Shown one piece after another: positions 1 through 9,452 of a stretch of DNA of 64,000 nt. Location of the stretch: contig JAEEMI010000010.1 in NCBI GenBank assembly GCA_016283155.1, positions 1 through 64,000 on the forward strand, read 5' to 3'. A program made the position numbers and the translations under genes. The notes under the pieces were generated by a model that was not told the origin of the DNA, did not search any database, and worked only from the letters and a program-made list of their open reading frames with translations. The stretch's first letter is position 1. Each line of letters starts with the position of its first letter. Source of the DNA: Clostridia bacterium. Lineage in GTDB: Bacteria > Bacillota > Clostridia > Christensenellales > UBA1242.

Positions 1-134
1 ATATTCCAGATGGAGAAACAAAAACCTTATCTGAATTACAAGCGGAAGATTACGAAAAAGAAGCCCATTATTGGGGAACGGCTCTGGATGATTTTGCCAA
101 ATGGTACAAGGAAAAATTAACTAAAAATAGTTAA
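1..134 (+). CDS. C-terminal fragment of an unknown protein (…IPDGETKTLSELQAEDYEKEAHYWGTALDDFAKWYKEKLTKNS*), truncated by window start
   Basis: Open frame from the window edge to TAA at 132-134. Confidence 0.5.
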   Translation, partial: IPDGETKTLSELQAEDYEKEAHYWGTALDDFAKWYKEKLTKNS

Positions 135-222
135 TCACGAAGTTGACCATTTTCCTGGTTCGGCTTGGGTTTTAGTTGACAGAGAATAATTAATGTTAAT
201 TAATGTAAAGTGAACATAATGT

Positions 223-579
223 TTATGCCCTCTTTCTGTTTTCTGGCACTACATTTTCAGTCCAATTTGTTTCATCTAATTTATTTGCATATAAAGTTTT
301 AACACAACGCACTAGTGGAAGTGTTTGATGTTTTTCCCAAATTTGTATTGCATAAAACTCTTGCTTTGGTATAACGAAAGCACGATAAAATAAATTTGAT
401 TCCTCTGGTAAATCTTTAAAAACATTTTTCTTAATTTGTGTATTAAGAAATGCAAACCATTCAAGCCAAGATTTAAATGCGCTACGAACATATTTTGGAT
501 TATTTTCATCATTAATAATTTGTTTGATTTTTTCAACTAATTTTTCTTGTGTTTTTGCAAATTGAAATTCCTTATCCAT
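223..579 (-). CDS. Hypothetical protein (118 aa), third gene of Panacea-type cluster
   Basis: ORF; abuts the upstream gene at 579. Confidence 0.6.
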   Translation of the reverse strand: MDKEFQFAKTQEKLVEKIKQIINDENNPKYVRSAFKSWLEWFAFLNTQIKKNVFKDLPEESNLFYRAFVIPKQEFYAIQIWEKHQTLPLVRCVKTLYANKLDETNWTENVVPENRKRA

Positions 580-1058
580 TATTTATTCTCCTTATAGTAT
601 ACACTAAATTTATTATTTTGATAATTTTCATCGTTATAATTTTTATCGGGTGAAAGTAGATGATGTACATCGAGAATTAATAATGTAAAGATTTCATCTC
701 CATTTTCCCTAGTAAAAATCCCAATAATTCTAAATCCATTTTTTAATCCAAGTTGCCAAAATTCAGCGAAGCTAAAACGTTGCATCCATACCTTGTCAAA
801 ATCTTTTCGACCTTCGTGTTGTTTTTTTATTATTTTATTTATAATGATTTTTTCTCTATCACCATTAATCGGGTGCATGTGTGGTAATGTTCGGAATGAA
901 CTTTTAGATTCTTTTGTGTAAAAATCTATCCATTCTTGAAATCTTTTAAAACACTTAACAAACCCAGCTGCATCCTTGTAAAAATTTGTAAAATCGTCAC
1001 TACGATTTCCGAGAGAAACCGACTTCCATAAATACTCATATGTAAAATCAAACTTCAT
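579..1058 (-). CDS. Hypothetical protein (159 aa), candidate toxin next to Panacea antitoxin
   Basis: ORF between 118-aa ORF and Panacea ORF with almost no intergenic space. Confidence 0.6.
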   Translation of the reverse strand: MKFDFTYEYLWKSVSLGNRSDDFTNFYKDAAGFVKCFKRFQEWIDFYTKESKSSFRTLPHMHPINGDREKIIINKIIKKQHEGRKDFDKVWMQRFSFAEFWQLGLKNGFRIIGIFTRENGDEIFTLLILDVHHLLSPDKNYNDENYQNNKFSVYYKENK

Positions 1059-1061
1059 AAG

Positions 1062-1517
1062 TTATACCTTTGAATTAAAAATATCTTCATCAAGTATCGG
1101 ATTATTAGATATATCCCAATAGGATAAACCGTTGCGTGCTTTTTTCCATGCTAGCATTTCGTGTGATAAATTTTCTAATTCATCACCATCAAAATTATAT
1201 TTATCTAAAATACTATCTAAAAATTCAGCAATGTTTTCATCAATTGAAACATCTTCACCGAATAATTCAATCAATGAACTTCCGAAATCTGCATAGATTG
1301 GATAAATCGGAGCATAAACTGGTCCGTGCACCCATGCTTGAAATTGATTTTCAAACAATTTATTAGTCAAATGATTAACATCGGTATTATTTTTCTGTAA
1401 ATATTCTAAATATGCGAAAAAAAGTAATTTGTGTAACTGTTTATGTGTTAATGGCTTTTTATAAAGAAAGTATTTAGCCACATCTTCCGCAGATACTGCA
1501 TAATTTACTGCCCCCAT
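1062..1517 (-). CDS. Panacea-domain (DUF4065/SocA-like) protein, candidate antitoxin
   Basis: AEDVAKYFLYKKPLTHKQLHKLLFFAYLEYLQ…FENQFQAWVHGPVYAPIYPIYADFG is the Panacea signature; AGGAGG upstream of ATG at 1517. Confidence 0.85.
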   Translation of the reverse strand: MGAVNYAVSAEDVAKYFLYKKPLTHKQLHKLLFFAYLEYLQKNNTDVNHLTNKLFENQFQAWVHGPVYAPIYPIYADFGSSLIELFGEDVSIDENIAEFLDSILDKYNFDGDELENLSHEMLAWKKARNGLSYWDISNNPILDEDIFNSKV

Positions 1518-1710
1518 TTTTACCACCTCCTAAAGATTAACTTTTACATGCTAATTAGTCAAACTTATTTCGCAAAATTTTGGTGCTTATTATATCATAT
1601 GATAATTACCAATTGCAAGATAAATAATATTATCCTTGGTGTGATTAAAAATTACCACTATATTCTTTACTTGTTCCTTAATCCTGCCACCAATTTTTAA
1701 AATAATTCAG

Positions 1711-1738
1711 CGTAGGTTCAAAGCCTGATACACCTGAC
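1711..1738 (+). pseudogene. Relic resembling the 3' half of tRNA-Gln
   Basis: cgtaggttcaaagcctgatacacctgac matches cgtaggttcgaatcctgctacccctgcc of the neighbouring tRNA-Gln at 23/28 positions. Confidence 0.4.
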
Positions 1739-1917
1739 AAGATTTCTTGATAAATTTAATATTGATGAGTTCGGATTTGTTAATCACAGATTTAACCACA
1801 AATAACCGCCACAGTAGTTCTTTTGGTGAATGTGGACGATTGCAGTGATTGGTTCAACTACTAATTGCCCATCAATGATTCGGACAAAGTGTAAATGATT
1901 GTGTATGTAAATTTTCT

Positions 1918-1991
1918 TGGCAGGGGTAGCAGGATTCGAACCTACGATGAATGGGTCAGAGCCATTTGCCTTACCGCTTGGCGATACCCCT
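1918..1991 (-). tRNA. tRNA-Gln (anticodon CTG), CCA encoded
   Basis: Cloverleaf by eye: acceptor AGGGGTA/TACCCCT, anticodon arm AATGG-CTCTGAC-CCATT, T-arm GGTTCGAATCC. Confidence 0.9.
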
Positions 1992-2184
1992 ATGATTAAA
2001 CATCAGTGAATAGGATCTATCTGGTAACTTGTTAACAGATATTCCTATTTTTAATTATATCATAAATTCAAGTAAACCGCCACAAAAATTATTTAACAAA
2101 AATTTATATGATACTGACAAAAAATAAAAACTAATTATTCTTTACAAACTGCAACAGATATAGTATAATAACCATTGTTACCGT

Positions 2185-2259
2185 AGGGGTGTCGCCAAGC
2201 GGTAAGGCACGAGACTTTGACTCTCGCATTCGTAGGTTCGAATCCTGCTACCCCTGCCA
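2185..2259 (+). tRNA. tRNA-Gln (anticodon TTG), CCA encoded
   Basis: Acceptor AGGGGTG/TACCCCT, anticodon arm CGAGA-CTTTGAC-TCTCG, T-arm GGTTCGAATCC. Confidence 0.95.
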
Positions 2260-2280
2260 TTCCAAACCTAATCCGAACAT

Positions 2281-2307
2281 AAAAAAGACCGCGCTAGTCG
2301 GTCTTTT
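2281..2307. terminator. Rho-independent, bidirectional-looking hairpin
   Basis: aaaaaagaccg cgctagt cggtcttttt. Confidence 0.75.
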
Positions 2308-2314
2308 TAAATGT

Positions 2315-2755
2315 TTAGAAAATTTGCTCGGCATCTTTGCCAAGGGCACGCGATAATTGTCTTTCTACTGCTAAACTTTTTTCAACGCGGGTATCAAAAA
2401 GACGCCCTTTCAAAACATCTATTTCATTTGGATTAAACGCAAATTTATATAAACGTTTGCGATTAACCAATTGTTTTTTACTGTTTTTATCATCCTGACC
2501 GAGTAAAGGTAAAACCAATCTCATACGGTCAACAGTATTTACCAAAACATCTTGTTGGGTTTTACAATCTTGATTTTTAATGGTAATTGCTTTGCCTGAT
2601 AAAACGCCACCATAGGTTTGGTTCCATAATTGTTTAACTTGACCAAGTTCGGTTTGATGTAAGTCATTATATTCCTTAGTAACGAATCTTGCAGTAATTT
2701 GTTGTAATGCTTTATCGCGATAAAAAGTTGTGTTCAAATGCTTTAATTTGCTCAT
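2315..2755 (-). CDS. Hypothetical protein (146 aa)
   Basis: ORF, followed by terminator. Confidence 0.6.
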   Translation of the reverse strand: MSKLKHLNTTFYRDKALQQITARFVTKEYNDLHQTELGQVKQLWNQTYGGVLSGKAITIKNQDCKTQQDVLVNTVDRMRLVLPLLGQDDKNSKKQLVNRKRLYKFAFNPNEIDVLKGRLFDTRVEKSLAVERQLSRALGKDAEQIF

Positions 2756-2829
2756 AATTTATCTCCTGTATGGGCGACATATTAACACACTACAAACACA
2801 AATGCAAGACTAAATTTCGGCAAATTGCA

Positions 2830-2979
2830 TTATGAACACCTTATGTAATGCGATGCTCGACAATCATTAAATTGTTGGTCACTCAAATTTAAAACGTTTC
2901 CTAAACAATTAACCAAAGTAAAAGTCATTACCCCATTATCTAATTTAGTTGCATATGTATTGTAATATTTTTTCCTCAA
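2830..2979 (-). CDS. Possible 49-aa small ORF (TTG start) or decayed coding remnant
   Basis: Frame MRKKYYNTYATKLDNGVMTFTLVNCLGNVLNLSDQQFNDCRASHYIRCS* starts directly after the stop of the 92-aa ORF. Confidence 0.25.
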   Translation of the reverse strand: MRKKYYNTYATKLDNGVMTFTLVNCLGNVLNLSDQQFNDCRASHYIRCS

Positions 2980-3258
2980 CTACAATGTTGTACCAGCATC
3001 GTCTTTGTTGGTTACTTTTGTTTGTTCGTCAGGAGTGCTTTGATGATTGGCAATAATTCTTTGGCGTTTACGATTAAGTGAATCAATATAAGTTGATTTA
3101 TCTTGAATCTGAGCATATAAGTTTTCAATATCGTCCATCAATTGCAACTTTTCTTCTAACGTATGATGACCGCCTGCAATCTCGTTATAGAGACGACCAA
3201 TTTTCATATTAACGTTTAAACGATGTAATTTTTCTGTATTTGTATTTTGTTCGTCCAT
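2980..3258 (-). CDS. Hypothetical protein (92 aa)
   Basis: ORF. Confidence 0.5.
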   Translation of the reverse strand: MDEQNTNTEKLHRLNVNMKIGRLYNEIAGGHHTLEEKLQLMDDIENLYAQIQDKSTYIDSLNRKRQRIIANHQSTPDEQTKVTNKDDAGTTL

Positions 3259-3359
3259 TTTTACTCCTAATAAAATATTCTAATTGATTTAGTTTAAAAA
3301 AGCAAGAATGATTATTTTTCGTGCTTTGTTTAACCGGATATGTTAAACTAAAAACAGTT

Positions 3360-4214
3360 ATGAACAAAGTCTTGAACAAAGCTGAAGAAGTTGAAACCAG
3401 CATTCGCAAAACATTTCATAAAACATTGCTGGCAAAATTTTGTCGTGCCATTTGCGAGTATGATTTAATTCAACCTAACGATAAAATTGCCGTTTGCATT
3501 TCGGGTGGTAAAGATAGTATGTTAATGGCAAAACTCTTTCAAGAATTAAAACGTCATAACAAGATTCCGTTTGAATTAGTATTCTTGGTAATGGATCCCG
3601 GCTACAGCGCAAAAAATCGTGCTTTAATTGAAAGTAATGCTAAAAACTTAAACATTCCAATTCAGGTCTTTGAAACTGATATTTTTGAGAATGTTTTTAA
3701 AGTAGAAAAATCACCCTGCTACCTTTGTGCGCGAATGCGTCGTGGACATCTCTACCACCAAGCTAAAGCCCTGGGTTGTAATAAAATTGCCTTAGGCCAT
3801 CACTACGACGATGTGATTGAAACCATTTTAATGGGAATGCTTTATGGCGGACAAATTCAAACAATGATGCCTAAATTACACAGTACCAATTTTGCTGGAA
3901 TGCAATTGATTCGTCCAATGTACCTGATCCGCGAACAAGACATTATTCGTTGGCGCGATGTAAACCAACTTAATTTTATTCAATGTGCTTGCAAATTTAC
4001 CGAAATAAATACAGTTAGCGATCACCTAACTTCCAAACGTAAAGCCGTAAAACAGTTAATTGCCAATTTAAAAGCCACTGACCCACAAATTGAACGCAAC
4101 ATTTTCCGCAGTATGGAAAACGTTAATCTGGCAACTATCATTACCTATAAAGATAAAGATGGACATTATCACAACTTCAAAGATGACTACCGTCCGAAGA
4201 AACTTGAAGATTGA
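3360..4214 (+). CDS. TtcA/TilS-like PP-loop ATPase, tRNA 2-thiolation family
   Basis: CISGGKDSMLMAKLF PP-loop, CYLCARMRRG and GHHYDDVIET motifs; start set at internal ATG 3360. Confidence 0.85.
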   Translation: MNKVLNKAEEVETSIRKTFHKTLLAKFCRAICEYDLIQPNDKIAVCISGGKDSMLMAKLFQELKRHNKIPFELVFLVMDPGYSAKNRALIESNAKNLNIPIQVFETDIFENVFKVEKSPCYLCARMRRGHLYHQAKALGCNKIALGHHYDDVIETILMGMLYGGQIQTMMPKLHSTNFAGMQLIRPMYLIREQDIIRWRDVNQLNFIQCACKFTEINTVSDHLTSKRKAVKQLIANLKATDPQIERNIFRSMENVNLATIITYKDKDGHYHNFKDDYRPKKLED

Positions 4215-4256
4215 TTTTTTGTTCGCTTTTATTTTTTAATATGTTATAATTAACCT

Positions 4257-4682
4257 ATGAAATATGTATTTAATGTCATTTTTTACAATTTAGTCGGTGC
4301 GGGTGTTGGTTTAGCGGTAGGCGCTTACTTTGGTCACTTAAACCAATTATGGATTCTTATTCCAGCCATTTTGGCCGGTGTCTTTTTATTAGCTGGAATT
4401 ATAACTACCGCCGCAATCATTAAAGCAGAACGCGAAGCCAAAAACGCTGGTGTATCTTTAAAAAAAGATGATTTTATTTTACAAATGAATGAAACCTATA
4501 CTGTGGGTAAACGTAGTAAAATTAGACCAGGTGAATACAAAGTGATGGCAACCGATGAAGGTAACAAAGCATTTAATTTACGCATTAACGATTATGTAAA
4601 AGAATATAAACATAATACTACTGTAGTTTTGGCGGAAGGCGATACGATTTCGGCGCGTTCCGGTAACGTAATTTTACGCTAA
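4257..4682 (+). CDS. Membrane protein with two predicted TM segments, unknown function
   Basis: ORF; TATAAT at 4245-4250, 6 nt before ATG. Confidence 0.65.
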   Translation: MKYVFNVIFYNLVGAGVGLAVGAYFGHLNQLWILIPAILAGVFLLAGIITTAAIIKAEREAKNAGVSLKKDDFILQMNETYTVGKRSKIRPGEYKVMATDEGNKAFNLRINDYVKEYKHNTTVVLAEGDTISARSGNVILR

Positions 4683-4738
4683 CAAAATCAGATAAATTGA
4701 TATTCATTGCCTTAGTTCTGTAATATAATAGAGAGTAA

Positions 4739-5395
4739 ATGAAAAAACTTGGTGTACTGTTATGTGTAATTTTGGTGGCTATTTCAATGTCAGCTTGCCA
4801 AACCTTTAATGACGATGCCACCGAAAATTACCCACAAAACAATCCGCTAAACACCACGATTTTTTTACAAATTAAAGCGATTCCATTGGGCTCCACCGCA
4901 GATTTAGAACTAACTAAATGGTTAGGTGCTGTACGTTCAGAGCACGAAGCTATTACTGATGAAACCGCAACCAAAATCACACAAATTGAACCACGTAGCA
5001 CAATGGAAAATGAAAATACTTACGCCATTGATTTAACCATTCAAAATGCACCTGCCTCAACTTTGGATAAACACGTTCGCCCATTTAAAATGATTTACAC
5101 CCAAACGGTATTCAATCCCATTGCTTTATTACCAGATAGCGATGTTTTTCTTTATATCGTTGGTTACTCTTCTGAAAGACGTCATAGCGACAGTAACGCA
5201 GTACAATTGATTACTGACGACAATGGTGAATATGTCTATCTATGGACTAACGGTGAAATCATCGAATTTGTGGATATTTACCCGAATCGTCCGTTATATT
5301 ACCTCTTAACCGTAGCTGGTGCGATCGTGATTGGTGTTTTAGTTTTTATTGTAAGCCGATATAATGATTGTAAAAAGCGTAAAAAACTGTTATAA
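4739..5395 (+). CDS. Putative lipoprotein with C-terminal TM segment
   Basis: MKKLGVLLCVILVAISMSAC lipobox; C-terminal hydrophobic helix + RYNDCKKRKK. Confidence 0.65.
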   Translation: MKKLGVLLCVILVAISMSACQTFNDDATENYPQNNPLNTTIFLQIKAIPLGSTADLELTKWLGAVRSEHEAITDETATKITQIEPRSTMENENTYAIDLTIQNAPASTLDKHVRPFKMIYTQTVFNPIALLPDSDVFLYIVGYSSERRHSDSNAVQLITDDNGEYVYLWTNGEIIEFVDIYPNRPLYYLLTVAGAIVIGVLVFIVSRYNDCKKRKKLL

Positions 5396-5403
5396 TGCCC
5401 ATT

Positions 5404-6168
5404 ATGGCTATTGCAGTATTTGGTGATATTCACGGTAACTTAGAAGCCTTGGAAGCAATTTTAAAAGACATTAAACGTAATCGTAAAATTACTGCAACCT
5501 ATTATTTAGGTGATGCAATTGTTTTCGGACCAGACAGTGCGGCTTGCTTGCGTTTGTTAAAAAAATACAAAGTCAATTGCGTACTTGGCAACCACGAACA
5601 ACGCGTAACGAAATATGACGAATCAGCAACCGCAATGACGTATGCAAACAAAGATTTAATTGAAGCAACTTTCGCCACATTAAATCGTGAAGATTTAGCG
5701 TTTATTTCGCAAATGCCGTTGGAATTAAAAATTGATTATAAAGGTGCAAAGATTTTATTTACCCACTATTGCCACGATGAAACTGGCAAAGTAATTGATA
5801 CGCAATTAGAATTTAACGAAAAAGATTTGCGCAAATATTTCAAAGATAAAAAATGTGATGTGGTCTTCTTTGGTCATATGCACAAACGCAAAATTTTAAT
5901 TGATGAGGAAAAACACTCTTACATCTTGCAAGGTAGTTCGGGTTGTGTTAAAACCGACAAAACTTTCTATACTCTATTTGACGTTGTCGATGACTATGGC
6001 GATGGTAAAAATTTTGATATTTATCGTGTCGATGTTAAATATAACCGCAAACGTTTTGTAACCAAAATGTTAACTGCAAATTTACCAAGTAAAGAAATTT
6101 ATGCACCATTTTGCTTTGGCATTGACTTTGATAACATAAATCAAAATAAGGAGAACACAAATGAATAA
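5404..6168 (+). CDS. Metallophosphoesterase (YfcE/diadenosine tetraphosphatase-like)
   Basis: GDIHGNLEAL, LGDAIVFGPD, GNHEQ, FGHMHKR; TATAAT at 5391-5396 upstream of ATG 5404. Confidence 0.85.
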   Translation: MAIAVFGDIHGNLEALEAILKDIKRNRKITATYYLGDAIVFGPDSAACLRLLKKYKVNCVLGNHEQRVTKYDESATAMTYANKDLIEATFATLNREDLAFISQMPLELKIDYKGAKILFTHYCHDETGKVIDTQLEFNEKDLRKYFKDKKCDVVFFGHMHKRKILIDEEKHSYILQGSSGCVKTDKTFYTLFDVVDDYGDGKNFDIYRVDVKYNRKRFVTKMLTANLPSKEIYAPFCFGIDFDNINQNKENTNE

Positions 6169-6610
6169 TAACATTAAAGAAATTGCTGAAAAATTTTTAA
6201 CCGAAGAAAAAATTCCGACGAAAGCCGCAATCTTAATGGCTAGTTTAGGTTTAAACAAAAGTGCTGGTGATATTGCGGATATTGCCTATGGAATTAATTT
6301 TAACCAACATCCCTATAACGAAGAACGCCAACAACAAATGATTGAATATCTAGGTTATGCAATGTTGAACTGGGAAATTTTAGCATTAAGTACTGGTATC
6401 TCAGCTGACGAAATTGCCAAACGCTTTTCAGCAGAATGGTTGACAAAACGCACTGGCAAAGCATCAATTAAAGATTTATTAAAACATTTAAAGCCTAATG
6501 CATTAGGCATAGAAACACCAACCACACATTCAATCGAAAAACCCATTTCCAGTTTAATTCGTCCCACAACCCGTGAACCTTTAAAATCTGATTTCACAAA
6601 ACAATTCTAA
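6161..6610 (+). CDS. Hypothetical protein (149 aa)
   Basis: ORF overlapping upstream gene by 8 bp. Confidence 0.6.
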   Translation: MNNNIKEIAEKFLTEEKIPTKAAILMASLGLNKSAGDIADIAYGINFNQHPYNEERQQQMIEYLGYAMLNWEILALSTGISADEIAKRFSAEWLTKRTGKASIKDLLKHLKPNALGIETPTTHSIEKPISSLIRPTTREPLKSDFTKQF

Positions 6611-7374
6611 TTAAACCAACGGCTAAACAGCAAGCCGCCACCTAATAAAAGCAAATAATAACCAAACCACCGTAAATCAATTTTACGGGTGATGTTTAAC
6701 ATTGTTTTAATCGCGACAATCCCCGATATAAACGCCATCAGAAACGCTAAGCACAGATTACCAATACCTAGATTTCTGATACTCCCCCCTTGCCATAATT
6801 CGTATACCAAAGAGGCTAAAATAATGGGAATAGACATTAAAAACGAAAAATCAGTTGCTGCAGAAGATGATAAACCACTCAATCGTCCGGTTGTGATTGT
6901 TAAACCACTACGCGATAAACCTGGCACAACCGCTACCCCTTGTGCCAAACCCATTGCCACTGGTTGCCACCAACTCTGTTTTTTACTTGCATTAAATTGT
7001 TGAAGCCGCAATGCACACGGCAATAACAAATAAATTCCAGTTACACAGAATGCATACGGTAATGCTGATAAGGTAAATAAATTATCAATAACATTGTGAA
7101 ACACAACTACAATAACACAAGTAATTACAGTGGCGACAATTAATTGTACGGTGACTAAATTCCACGGATGACGAATTAACTGCCATAAACGTTGCCGATA
7201 CACAACAACCACTGCTAATAACGTAGCAATATGTAAGATTAAAGTTAATAATAAACCGCCATCGGTAATCCCGAATAAACTTTCAAACAACAACAAATGT
7301 CCACTGGATGAAATTGGTAAAAATTCGGCTAACCCCTGAACCAATCCTAAAAACACCGCAGTATACCAAGCCAT
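6607..7374 (-). CDS. uppP: Undecaprenyl-diphosphatase UppP/BacA
   Basis: GLVQGLAEFLPISSSGHLLL and PGLSRSGLTITTG motifs. Confidence 0.92.
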   Translation of the reverse strand: MAWYTAVFLGLVQGLAEFLPISSSGHLLLFESLFGITDGGLLLTLILHIATLLAVVVVYRQRLWQLIRHPWNLVTVQLIVATVITCVIVVVFHNVIDNLFTLSALPYAFCVTGIYLLLPCALRLQQFNASKKQSWWQPVAMGLAQGVAVVPGLSRSGLTITTGRLSGLSSSAATDFSFLMSIPIILASLVYELWQGGSIRNLGIGNLCLAFLMAFISGIVAIKTMLNITRKIDLRWFGYYLLLLGGGLLFSRWFN

Positions 7375-7404
7375 AATAATGTCTATGTTTTCGTTTGGTA
7401 AAAA

Positions 7405-7668
7405 ATGGCTGGAAGTGCTATGCTTAAAGAGATGCAAAAAGAAGATTTAATTAAACGCTTACGTTTATTTGCAACAATTACGACCACTTTGTTTGTCGTA
7501 TTGATTGTTTCACTTTTAATCCAGTTTGGCTTTATTGCCCATTACCACGCAGAAGTCAAACGTTTACAAGATCATAATACTGAACTACAACAGGAACTGG
7601 CTGGTTTAGAGGCCGACTTAGAATACATCAAAGGCGAATACGAAAAAGATAAAAATAGTAGTCATTAA
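7405..7668 (+). CDS. Small single-TM coiled-coil protein (FtsL/DivIC-like topology)
   Basis: N-terminal TM followed by charged coiled coil. Confidence 0.4.
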   Translation: MAGSAMLKEMQKEDLIKRLRLFATITTTLFVVLIVSLLIQFGFIAHYHAEVKRLQDHNTELQQELAGLEADLEYIKGEYEKDKNSSH

Positions 7669-7677
7669 GGTTGAATT

Positions 7678-8403
7678 ATGCAAGATACCAAAACAAAACT
7701 CAATGCCCAAATCCACGCTGGACGCCGTAAAAAATTACGCGAACGTTTTATTGCCAATGGTTTAGATAATTTTAATGAATGTGAAGTTTTAGAATTTGCC
7801 TTGGGTTTTTGTATTCCACGTCAAGATACTAATCCGGCGGCACACAGTTTGATTGAAAAGTTTGGATCCTTACAAGCAGTCATTGATGCTGAACCTGCTG
7901 ACTTAGCTAAAGCGTACGGCATTGGTGATCGTGCCGCAGTTTTTATTCATTTCTTAAAAGCCATCACTTCTTATCTTGCAAAACACCGTGCCACCAAAGT
8001 TAAAATTGTAACACCAGAAGATGCCATCCAACACTTAGCGCCGATAATGCGTTCTTATTCCGTTGAACAGTTCATGGTAGTTTGCTTAGATGTTGCTGGT
8101 AATGTCATCAAAATTCATAATATCACCAATCAAGAATTAGAGATGGTGCACGTCAACGTCCGCGAAATTATTAGTGTGGTAACTTCAGTAAAAACTGCAC
8201 AAGTCGTTTTAGCACACAACCATTTAAACGAAAATCCTGAACCGTCAATGGCAGATATGCAACTCACGCGTCGTTTATTGTTAACCTTTCAAAACTTGGG
8301 CATTAAATTCGTGGACCATTTAATTTTTGCCGATGATAAAAATTATTCGTTTCATTGCAGCGGACTTCTGGAAATCTTAAAAACTAGTATGCCTAAAAAT
8401 TAG
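7678..8403 (+). CDS. radC: RadC/JAB-domain protein
   Basis: ERF…NECEVLEFALGFCIPRQDTNP, AHNHLNENPEPSMAD (JAMM), helix-hairpin-helix region. Confidence 0.88.
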   Translation: MQDTKTKLNAQIHAGRRKKLRERFIANGLDNFNECEVLEFALGFCIPRQDTNPAAHSLIEKFGSLQAVIDAEPADLAKAYGIGDRAAVFIHFLKAITSYLAKHRATKVKIVTPEDAIQHLAPIMRSYSVEQFMVVCLDVAGNVIKIHNITNQELEMVHVNVREIISVVTSVKTAQVVLAHNHLNENPEPSMADMQLTRRLLLTFQNLGIKFVDHLIFADDKNYSFHCSGLLEILKTSMPKN

Positions 8404-8465
8404 CATAAATAATTAGCGACAAGCAAATTGATAAATAAACCCAAAAATAGAACATAGTTAAAATA

Positions 8466-8494
8466 TTGACAAAAAAGTCAAACCCGATAATAAT
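8466..8494 (+). promoter_or_regulatory. Promoter: TTGACA - 17 bp - AATAAT, 7 nt before ATG 8502
   Basis: TTGACA 8466-8471, AATAAT 8489-8494; the ORF-track TTG start is this -35 box. Confidence 0.65.
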
Positions 8495-8501
8495 AAAGAC
8501 A

Positions 8502-9452
8502 ATGGGGAAAAAGTTTGTCGGTCAAGAATATATGGCGGCAACCAATGGTAAGGGTCTACACCAACAATCCAAAGGCAACCGAATTTTTTCACGCTTAACA
8601 ATGACTTGTTCGACAATCATCACGATTATCTCTGTATTGATTGTTGGCTTTTGTGTTGCTTTCCAAATGTGCCCCGTAATTGGAACTTCAATGATGACAA
8701 CTTTGAACGCCACCGGTAAAGATACTGATAACGCGTTAACCTGTGTTTTCGGTGAACCAAAACACGGTGACATTGTGGTAATGAAAATGTACATTCAAGA
8801 TTCACACTTTATTAATTATGTTAAAGCGGCACAAGGTGACTCAAATGCACTCAACCAACTACATTTAACCCAAGCCGAAGCCAACAACATTATGAAAAGT
8901 ATCAAAACCGAATATACTGAATCTGACAGCAACGGTAATTATAAATTCATCGTCAAACGTTTAATTGGTAAAAGCGGTGATAAAATCAGTATGCGTCGTG
9001 TCGGTAGCAATAAATATTTCATTTATTTAAATGGTCAAAAATTAGACGAATACTACCTTGACCCATTAGTTGCCGCCCACGATGCACCAAACTTTGTGCA
9101 ATTATGGAATGTTTTAAACACTCCTGATACCGCCGATATAGACGATTGGGTTACCACTGACTATCATCAAGTTTTGACAGCGAATGCTGATACAACAACA
9201 GATGGTAACGGCACTCCCAGTGCTTACCAATTAAACGTACCCGAAAATCATTATTTTTTAATGGGCGACAACCGTGGTGGTGCTTTCAGTACCTATTCCA
9301 AAAGTTGGGATTCATCTTATTTTGGACCATTGCCAACCACCAGTTATTACAGTTATTGTATTGATGTTTTAAGTGCCAGTATGAGTATGCCCGAATACTT
9401 ATGGAGTAAATTTGTGTATTACGTTTGTTTTGGTTGGGCTTGGCAAAAATGA
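8502..9452 (+). CDS. lepB: Signal peptidase I
   Basis: GTSM, FIVKRLIGKSGDKIS, FLMGDNRGG…FGPL. Confidence 0.9.
   Translation: MGKKFVGQEYMAATNGKGLHQQSKGNRIFSRLTMTCSTIITIISVLIVGFCVAFQMCPVIGTSMMTTLNATGKDTDNALTCVFGEPKHGDIVVMKMYIQDSHFINYVKAAQGDSNALNQLHLTQAEANNIMKSIKTEYTESDSNGNYKFIVKRLIGKSGDKISMRRVGSNKYFIYLNGQKLDEYYLDPLVAAHDAPNFVQLWNVLNTPDTADIDDWVTTDYHQVLTANADTTTDGNGTPSAYQLNVPENHYFLMGDNRGGAFSTYSKSWDSSYFGPLPTTSYYSYCIDVLSASMSMPEYLWSKFVYYVCFGWAWQK

Noticed and set aside
1711-2259. tRNA-Gln relic as an attL/attR pair of an integrated element
   Set aside because: The relic lies on the 5' side of the same-orientation tRNA and is inverted relative to the other, so it does not fit a simple tRNA 3'-end integration; kept only as a relic
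1918-2259. Inverted repeat as IS/transposon ends
   Set aside because: The inverted similarity is explained by two tRNA-Gln genes in opposite orientation
3321-3359. Upstream start of TtcA-like ORF
   Set aside because: Internal ATG 3360 fits the family N-terminus; upstream region reads like promoter sequence
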